Translations under genes and position numbers: made by a program
Notes under the pieces: generated by a model
What the model was told of the DNA's origin: nothing
Database searches by the model: none
The model's input: the letters and a program-made list of their open reading frames with translations, nothing else
Assembly (NCBI GenBank): GCA_019308655.1
Contig: JAFDHS010000088.1
Span: 1-5,151, forward strand
From: Deltaproteobacteria bacterium
Lineage (GTDB): Bacteria > Desulfobacterota > Desulfobacteria > Desulfobacterales > JAFDHS01
Length of the DNA stretch: 5,151 bases
Reading direction: 5' to 3'
Shown here: one piece after another, positions 1 through 5,151 of the stretch
How the letters are laid out: the number at the start of each line of letters is the position of its first letter
How positions within the stretch are numbered: position 1 is the first letter of the stretch

Positions 1-939
1 ATGGGTAGTAAAGACGGTGGTTCGCGGAACGATCTCCAGGGCTGTATCCAGATCCACGTTATATCTCGACATGGTTTGAGCGATTCGTTCAAGGCTGGCA
101 AAGGCGGAATGGCCTTCATTCATATGGCATACCGTCGGATAGATATTCAGTGCTTCCAGAGCGCGCATTCCTCCTGCTCCTAAAAGAAATTCCTGGGTCA
201 GGCGAACCTTTGGCTCACCGGCATAGAGTCTGGCGGTGATTTCACGGATTTCAGGAGGATTTTTTGTTAGATTGGTATCGAGCAGATAGAGGGGGATACG
301 GCCTACCATAACCTTCCAAACCGCGGCATAAATTTCACCCTCCGGCCCATAGATCGAGATCTCTACCTCTTTTCCTGCGGAGTTTTTGGCCCTTTCAAGA
401 GGGAGGTGATAGAAGTTTATCTCCCGATAGTCCTCCTGCTGCATACCATCCTGATCAAAAAACTGATGAAAATAACCCCGGTGATAGAGAAGTCCCATAC
501 CGATAAGAGGAACGGATTTGTTGGAGGCCGCCTTGAGATGGTCTCCGGAAAGTATACCGAGTCCTCCGGCGAACAGAGGAAGGGATTCATGCACGCCAAA
601 CTCCATGGAAAAATAGGCGATTTTTCCGTCTTCCCCATAAGGTGACCCGGACCGGTCCAGAGGGGTACGGACCTGGTTTTCAAAAGAAGCTTTCACCCGT
701 TGCTGGTGTGCCAGAAAGCTTTTGTCATTTGACAGTTCCTCCAGGCGCTTTTGGGTGATGTAGGTTAAAAATACGATTGGATTTTGTTCGGCCATTTCCC
801 AAAGTCGTGGTTCTATGCGGCGGAAAAGGTCAACGGCATCTCTATTCCAGCTCCACCAGATGTTTCGGGAGAGTGTTTCGAGAAAAGAGAGAGGTCCAGG
901 GATCTTTGGATATACCTGAAAGGTTTGCAGATGATTCAT
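1..939 (-). CDS. glgP: Glycogen/alpha-glucan phosphorylase, N-terminal 313 residues (3' partial)
   Basis: Predicted cytoplasmic phosphorylase (EC 2.4.1.1) that releases glucose-1-phosphate from the non-reducing ends of alpha-1,4-glucans. The in-window part opens with a DUF3417-type N-terminal domain (NIWWSWNRDA at 26-35, then LFRRIEPRLWE and QNPIVFL). It continues into the phosphorylase fold with FSMEFGVHESLPLFAGGLG at 110-128, SGDHLK at 131-136, GLLYHRGYFHQ at 149-159, GAGGMRAL at 254-261 and CHMNEGHSAF at 271-280. It is cut inside TVFTTH, a block that in relatives continues TPVPAG. This matches the shorter bacterial/archaeal phosphorylase type (AgpA-like, typically about 850 residues from memory) more than the E. 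coli MalP/GlgP type. The PLP-binding lysine lies in the missing C-terminal half and cannot be checked. Start: the ATG at 939-937 sits 8 bases after GGAG, and the frame is closed upstream by the TAA at 954-952. It follows the debranching enzyme gene by 12 bases, so the pair probably forms a glycogen degradation operon. Confidence 0.93.
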   Translation of the reverse strand, partial: MNHLQTFQVYPKIPGPLSFLETLSRNIWWSWNRDAVDLFRRIEPRLWEMAEQNPIVFLTYITQKRLEELSNDKSFLAHQQRVKASFENQVRTPLDRSGSPYGEDGKIAYFSMEFGVHESLPLFAGGLGILSGDHLKAASNKSVPLIGMGLLYHRGYFHQFFDQDGMQQEDYREINFYHLPLERAKNSAGKEVEISIYGPEGEIYAAVWKVMVGRIPLYLLDTNLTKNPPEIREITARLYAGEPKVRLTQEFLLGAGGMRALEALNIYPTVCHMNEGHSAFASLERIAQTMSRYNVDLDTALEIVPRTTVFTTH

Positions 940-947
940 TTTTTCAT

Positions 948-953
948 CTCCTT
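948..953 (-). promoter_or_regulatory. Shine-Dalgarno of glgP, touching the upstream stop codon
   Basis: On the minus strand the bases read TAAGGAGATGAAAAAATG. AAGGAG (953-948) overlaps the last two bases of the debranching enzyme TAA stop (954-952) and lies 8 bases before the glgP ATG at 939. It fixes the glgP start, because an ATG at 947 directly abuts the site and opens a frame of only three codons. The layout would let ribosomes ending on the upstream gene re-initiate at glgP; that coupling is inferred, not shown. Confidence 0.85.
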
Positions 954-3900
954 AATTTTTTAATCCTGACCGGACTCGCAAGAGTTCACTCGTGCCCCAT
1001 GCCTGGGCGTCGCACCCGCGTTGTGTATGCGGGAAATCTCCATCCAGGATTTCGGGAACGTGGCCGATACATCCTGTAGAGATAAGACGGGTACTGCTTG
1101 AAAGCCATGCCAGAGCCGTCTGATTCCCCTTTTTGCCGTAAACTTTGCTCCATGCCTCGCAGAATACGGGAAAAAGCCAGGTCCAGGCGGTTCCGTTGTG
1201 ATATGCCGGTTTCCTGCCGGTATCTTCATTTCCTTTATATTTTCCATGATAGGGATGGTAAGGATCGTTGAGCACTTTGCCTTCATGTACGATGGTGATG
1301 GGATGGCTGACCGGCCGGTCAGCAATGCTCCGAATCGCTCCCGGTACCAGGAGTTCTTCACAGGCCGAGAGCATATTGCGGCAGATGCGTTTGTCGGTTA
1401 CCGCTCCAAGGGTTATGGCAAAAAGCTGGTTCGGGCGCAGCGCATCATCAGCTGCAGCATGACGGGCTGTTTCTCCGGATCGGGCATGGAGACAGTCGGA
1501 CAGATACGCTTTCTCCTTGAGCATAAAAAGATCAAGAATCGATACCTGGACTTTTTTTGCCGTATTTCTCCAATCGTTTCCAGTCTTTCCGGGATCGATG
1601 CGGCATAGAAAGGAGAGTGCATAATACCATAGTGCCTGTATTTCAATGGGATATCCTTCACGGGGCGTTTCTGCCGGGTGATTGGTGTCCATCCAGGTAA
1701 AATGGGAAGGGCTGAAAATAAGGCCCGATTCCGGGTCCATGCGGATACCGTTGGGAGTGCCTGCCATGAGGGACCGGCCAATGGAAATGAGTATCTGCCG
1801 TATGGATCTGCTGCCGCACGGGGTATCGAGGAAATTATCATTTCCTTCAACATTGACCAGGTCGACGCATGCGGTGAAAAACCAGAGTGATGCATCAGAG
1901 GTGTCCCGATTTCCCTCATCCTTACCCAGAATAATATTCGGAAGGGTTCCGTTTTTTTCAAGTTGTCCGAACTGTTTTAAAACAGAACGTGCATCTTTTG
2001 TTCTTCCAGCCGCAATCAATCCACGGACAAAAATCATGGAATCACGTCCCCAATCGAGAAACCAGGGATATCCCGCAATTATCGTCTTCAAAGGTTTCCG
2101 TTTTACCACATAGTGATCAATCGCCTGCCTGAGCGCCCTATTAAGGCTGCGGCACTCCCGGTTTTCTTCAAAAGCCGAAACTTTTTCAATATACATCTTT
2201 GCAGGCGGTGGCGGCAAGTCCTTTTGTTCTTGTTCATTTAAAATTTGTGCGGTCAGCTCCAGGGAGTTTCCCCCCTTCAGGAATGCGGAAAAATACCCCG
2301 GGCTAAACAGGTCGGAATCGGGATCCAGCCCGCGTTCAGCCTCTATGGATCGATACACCATGTAATTCCACTCCGGCTTCCACTCAAAAACACCATGGGA
2401 AATTTGCACATCAAGGGTACGATTTTGTTTGGGCGCAAAGACGAAACCGGTCTTTTGTGCGGTTACGGATGCCGGCCATAGATCTTCCGGACCCATATAT
2501 GCTTTTGTGGTATCGTGAAAACTGCGATCTTCAATGTCGGGGCGGAGTATGAGGCGAACCGGTTTACAGTCGGCCAGATTCCTCTCTTTTTCTTTGACCG
2601 GGTGTCTATGAAAGGTTAGCTGTACGGCGTTTTGGCCCGGTGTCATTTCAACACCTATGCTGAGGGGTACATGTTCCCCCTGACCGGTAGGAATACGGTA
2701 TCGCCAAACTCCCCGGCCGTTTTCTTCAAGGTGAAATGAATCCAGACAGTCCAACCGGATTTCCTGGGAGTAACCTTGAAATACAAGCCACGCCCGGCAT
2801 CTGCTGAACATGATCCACCGGTCTTCCGGGAATTCAGAATTCAGATTTGCCCCAAGCAGCGCATCATAACGACTTTGCAGTTTCCCCCAGGAAACAGAGG
2901 CCCGAAGCATGCTTCCACGACCGTTGGTACCCAGGAAAACAAGGGGCTGGTGGAGCAGTTCAGAATGGTGGAAGCGCTTTTTTACCTTTGCCTCTTCGGC
3001 CGGAGAAAGGAAAAGAAGGGGCGCATCCACATGCTCACAGCGTCCCGGGGTATAAACCGACAATTTCAGCGTATAGGATCGGTGACCCTTCGGCGGAGCC
3101 AATGGAGAGAACAGCGCAAAAAAAGACCCATCTGATTTGGAAAGACTCACTTCATGACCGACGGTCCGGTCTTTATCCACAATCCGGGCACGAAAAGAAA
3201 CATCGGCGCAAACCAGGAGAAAATGATTCGGAGGAACCATGACTTCCCGCTTTATGTCACAGCGCCATTTCCAGGTTACGACCCGGGGTTCCCGGCTGAA
3301 GGGGTTGAGGCTTCTACAAAATTCCACAGGGTCTTCGGCAAGTTGTTGTGCGGCATGGTCCGGGTCAAACTTTCCCAGGTCCATGACATTGTGATAAAAC
3401 CGAAAGACATCGAGCACCTTGGCTCGCAGACACTGTCTTTCAATTCGATCCGGAAGAGAAAAAGCCTTGGGATTTGCATTTCGAACCTGTTCGATATCCT
3501 TTGGATCGGCGCTAAGGCATAAGACCTGTCCTGGATCAAGAAGGATTGCGGATCCTTTGTTTCTATCCGAGACGGTTATCTTCTCTTCGGTGATAAGATC
3601 GATAAAGACCGGACCAGCCATCCCCGTCTGTTCCAAATCCCAGCCGGCAACCGTTTGGTTTTCATCATCGAGGTTCACCAGGATCAGAAGTTTTTTCCCG
3701 CTGGGAATATGATGACGCAACATGGAAACGTGGTTGCCATCGCCTTGCTGGACCAGTTTCATCTCGGTACGGTCGTGAAAGGCCGGATGAACTTTGAGCA
3801 GTGTGTTGAGGCGGCGGATATGGTTTATCTGGTTGATTTGAGCATCCCAGTTCAGGGAAGGGGCGTTGTGGACGTCGATTTTTTCAGTGGCAAACCATTC

Positions 3901-5151
3901 CACGCCATTGGCAAAGCCAAAGGCCCCGTTGTGAGAAAAAAGGGCGCACATGGCGGTTCGCATCTGTGCGAAGGTTCTTGATCGTGCGGCCAGGCGGATA
4001 TTATCATGGGTTTCCGCGAAATGAACCGTGATTCCCTCGCTCCGTGAGATTTCCATGGCTTCCGGAAGATAGGCGGCTATCCGGCTGCGGTCATAGTTTT
4101 GAAAGAGTTCCGAATAAGCCCAGTTAAAATTGCCTGCGTCCAGAATCTCCCGGGTTACGGAAATGCTGCCGCCAAGGCCCTCAAGAAAAAAAACCGTGTC
4201 AGGGAACTGGGTTCGGACCGTGGTAACAATATATTTCCAGGCAGCAACCGGAATCATGTATCCGGCATCGCACCGGAAACCGTCCACGCCCCTTCGGCAC
4301 CATTTAAGAAACATATCCGCCATATATTGCCACAGCTTTCTATGGGTGTAATCGAGGCTTGTTAAATCCTCCCATCGGACCCCCCATGCGCCCGGGACTT
4401 CGATCTGTCCTTCAGGATTGCGGACAAGCCATTCGGGATGGGTTTCATGGAGCCTGGCACCCCATCCGGTGTGATTTATGGCAATATCGATAAAGACTTT
4501 GGCATGGCGTTCATGAACCGCATCCACCAGTTCGATGAACTGCTCCAGCGGCGTGGCCCGTGGATCGAATTCTGCCTGGGCCGAATCAACTGCTGTGAAG
4601 CTCAGCGAAGCAAAAGGGCTTCCAAATCGTCCCATACGGGCGTAGGTAGTTGGGGTGGGATGGACCGGCAGCAATTGAAGTATCCGGCACCCGAGTTCGG
4701 CTATAATGAAGTCAAGATGCTTAATCAGGTCGCGAAATGTTCCGGAGGGGGGAATCACGGTATAACCTTCGCTGTCAAGGTTTTTGATGCATTCCTTTTC
4801 CGAGGGGGTGGGAATGGAGGCACCTGATTTATTGGGGCCGAATTGCCTTACGAATGTGTTATAGATTGTGTTTGCGCAACAGGTGTCGGCCGGTTCCACG
4901 TTGATAACGGTATTTTTCCCTTCGGGCCATAGCGGATCAGATTCACCTTCTTTCAAAAACAAGCACTTGGCTTTGAAATGGCCGATATCACAAAGAGGGA
5001 GGGTAAGCTTAAAATGTTGGTTGTCAAGGCGTTTCATGGGGATGTCGAACCAGTCCCGTCCCAGTAAAGGTTCATCATGGTTGACTTCCCTGACAATCTC
5101 CTTCCTTGCGATATCGGCATATCCGATGTTGGTGCGAAGCCATGCATTCCC
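952..5151 (-). CDS. Bifunctional glycogen debranching enzyme (GH13 4-alpha-glucanotransferase + amylo-alpha-1,6-glucosidase), 5' partial
   Basis: Predicted cytoplasmic enzyme of glycogen breakdown. It would transfer short glucan stubs from branch points (EC 2.4.1.25) and then hydrolyse the remaining alpha-1,6-glucose (EC 3.2.1.33). 1399 residues lie in the window; numbering here starts at the codon at 5151. Residues ~1-90 look like a beta-rich N-terminal domain. Residues ~133-485 are a GH13 barrel: DIAINH at 222-227, nucleophile Asp295 in GFRCDAG, acid/base Glu324 in FLEGLGG, and Asp383 in ETHDN, so the catalytic triad is intact. A beta domain follows to ~548, then a region I cannot assign (~549-728). 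A GDE_N-like domain (NGRGS near 744, SRYDALLGANL at 760-770) covers ~735-973. The glucosidase domain (GDE_C/GH133) covers ~998-1398, with GYPWFLDWGRD at 1027-1037, a TPREGYPIEIQALWY block near 1162-1176, and YHNGTAWTW at 1317-1325. The C-terminus (CDAQAWGTSELLR) looks complete. The start lies outside the window: there is no ATG, GTG or TTG in frame between 5151 and the Met at 5037. Family assignment is firm; both activities are inferred from motifs. Confidence 0.93.
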   Translation of the reverse strand, partial: GNAWLRTNIGYADIARKEIVREVNHDEPLLGRDWFDIPMKRLDNQHFKLTLPLCDIGHFKAKCLFLKEGESDPLWPEGKNTVINVEPADTCCANTIYNTFVRQFGPNKSGASIPTPSEKECIKNLDSEGYTVIPPSGTFRDLIKHLDFIIAELGCRILQLLPVHPTPTTYARMGRFGSPFASLSFTAVDSAQAEFDPRATPLEQFIELVDAVHERHAKVFIDIAINHTGWGARLHETHPEWLVRNPEGQIEVPGAWGVRWEDLTSLDYTHRKLWQYMADMFLKWCRRGVDGFRCDAGYMIPVAAWKYIVTTVRTQFPDTVFFLEGLGGSISVTREILDAGNFNWAYSELFQNYDRSRIAAYLPEAMEISRSEGITVHFAETHDNIRLAARSRTFAQMRTAMCALFSHNGAFGFANGVEWFATEKIDVHNAPSLNWDAQINQINHIRRLNTLLKVHPAFHDRTEMKLVQQGDGNHVSMLRHHIPSGKKLLILVNLDDENQTVAGWDLEQTGMAGPVFIDLITEEKITVSDRNKGSAILLDPGQVLCLSADPKDIEQVRNANPKAFSLPDRIERQCLRAKVLDVFRFYHNVMDLGKFDPDHAAQQLAEDPVEFCRSLNPFSREPRVVTWKWRCDIKREVMVPPNHFLLVCADVSFRARIVDKDRTVGHEVSLSKSDGSFFALFSPLAPPKGHRSYTLKLSVYTPGRCEHVDAPLLFLSPAEEAKVKKRFHHSELLHQPLVFLGTNGRGSMLRASVSWGKLQSRYDALLGANLNSEFPEDRWIMFSRCRAWLVFQGYSQEIRLDCLDSFHLEENGRGVWRYRIPTGQGEHVPLSIGVEMTPGQNAVQLTFHRHPVKEKERNLADCKPVRLILRPDIEDRSFHDTTKAYMGPEDLWPASVTAQKTGFVFAPKQNRTLDVQISHGVFEWKPEWNYMVYRSIEAERGLDPDSDLFSPGYFSAFLKGGNSLELTAQILNEQEQKDLPPPPAKMYIEKVSAFEENRECRSLNRALRQAIDHYVVKRKPLKTIIAGYPWFLDWGRDSMIFVRGLIAAGRTKDARSVLKQFGQLEKNGTLPNIILGKDEGNRDTSDASLWFFTACVDLVNVEGNDNFLDTPCGSRSIRQILISIGRSLMAGTPNGIRMDPESGLIFSPSHFTWMDTNHPAETPREGYPIEIQALWYYALSFLCRIDPGKTGNDWRNTAKKVQVSILDLFMLKEKAYLSDCLHARSGETARHAAADDALRPNQLFAITLGAVTDKRICRNMLSACEELLVPGAIRSIADRPVSHPITIVHEGKVLNDPYHPYHGKYKGNEDTGRKPAYHNGTAWTWLFPVFCEAWSKVYGKKGNQTALAWLSSSTRLISTGCIGHVPEILDGDFPHTQRGCDAQAWGTSELLRVRSGLKN

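Noticed and set aside
936..947. A tiny ATG-AAA-AAA-TGA frame just before glgP whose stop overlaps the glgP start as ATGA.
   Set aside because: The Shine-Dalgarno ends right against this ATG, leaving no usable spacing, while the glgP ATG at 939 is at normal distance. It is most likely a by-product of the A-rich spacer and not a leader peptide.
1413..1961. A 182-codon open frame on the minus strand overlapping the debranching enzyme in another frame.
   Set aside because: It lies wholly inside the GDE_C domain, whose own frame carries conserved motifs throughout this stretch. The alternate product has no recognisable motif and low-complexity basic composition, typical of an off-frame shadow.
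4438..4827. A 129-codon plus-strand open frame antisense to the GH13 domain, and several others like it along the window.
   Set aside because: All lie opposite strongly conserved coding sequence, have no family motifs, and their length is expected antisense to a long gene of this composition.
5034..5078. A 14-codon minus-strand frame (ATG at 5078) ending as ATGA over the Met at 5037, which looks like a leader peptide coupled to the debranching enzyme.
   Set aside because: It sits inside the in-frame upstream extension of the debranching enzyme, and the nearest purine-rich site is about 19 bases away, too far for initiation.
5098..5107. AAGGAAGGAG on the minus strand, a strong Shine-Dalgarno look-alike.
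   Set aside because: No ATG, GTG or TTG in the debranching enzyme frame follows at a suitable distance; the bases encode Arg-Lys-Glu within the open upstream extension.

Overview
The window holds two genes, both on the minus strand and both cut by a window edge. They cover almost every base. Reading in the direction of transcription (from high to low coordinates), the first is a very large bifunctional glycogen debranching enzyme that enters at 5151 and stops at 952-954. The second is the first 313 codons of a glycogen/alpha-glucan phosphorylase (glgP), which starts at 939 and runs off the window at base 1.

The debranching enzyme joins an alpha-amylase-type (GH13) glucanotransferase half to an amylo-alpha-1,6-glucosidase half. 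This is the domain logic of eukaryotic glycogen debranching enzyme, here in a compact bacterial operon. All expected GH13 catalytic residues and the main C-terminal glucosidase motifs are visible. The first in-frame Met, at 5037, is probably not the real start. The frame stays open to the window edge, carries plausible family sequence, and the Met has no good ribosome binding site.

Only 12 bases separate the two genes. The Shine-Dalgarno of glgP abuts the debranching enzyme stop codon, so the genes are probably co-transcribed and may be translationally coupled. Their jobs fit together: phosphorylase shortens outer glycogen chains to glucose-1-phosphate and stalls near branch points. The debranching enzyme then moves the stub and hydrolyses the alpha-1,6 bond, which gives phosphorylase new substrate. 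This is a glycogen mobilisation operon.

The organism is a bacterium: tight gene packing, Shine-Dalgarno site, no introns, moderate GC content. The debranching enzyme resembles versions I associate with deltaproteobacteria (Desulfobacterota and relatives such as Geobacter), but that is recall and not a search result. I found no RNA gene, mobile element, repeat array, CRISPR, terminator or promoter. I do not see a previously undescribed system; the most notable item is the fused two-activity debranching enzyme.
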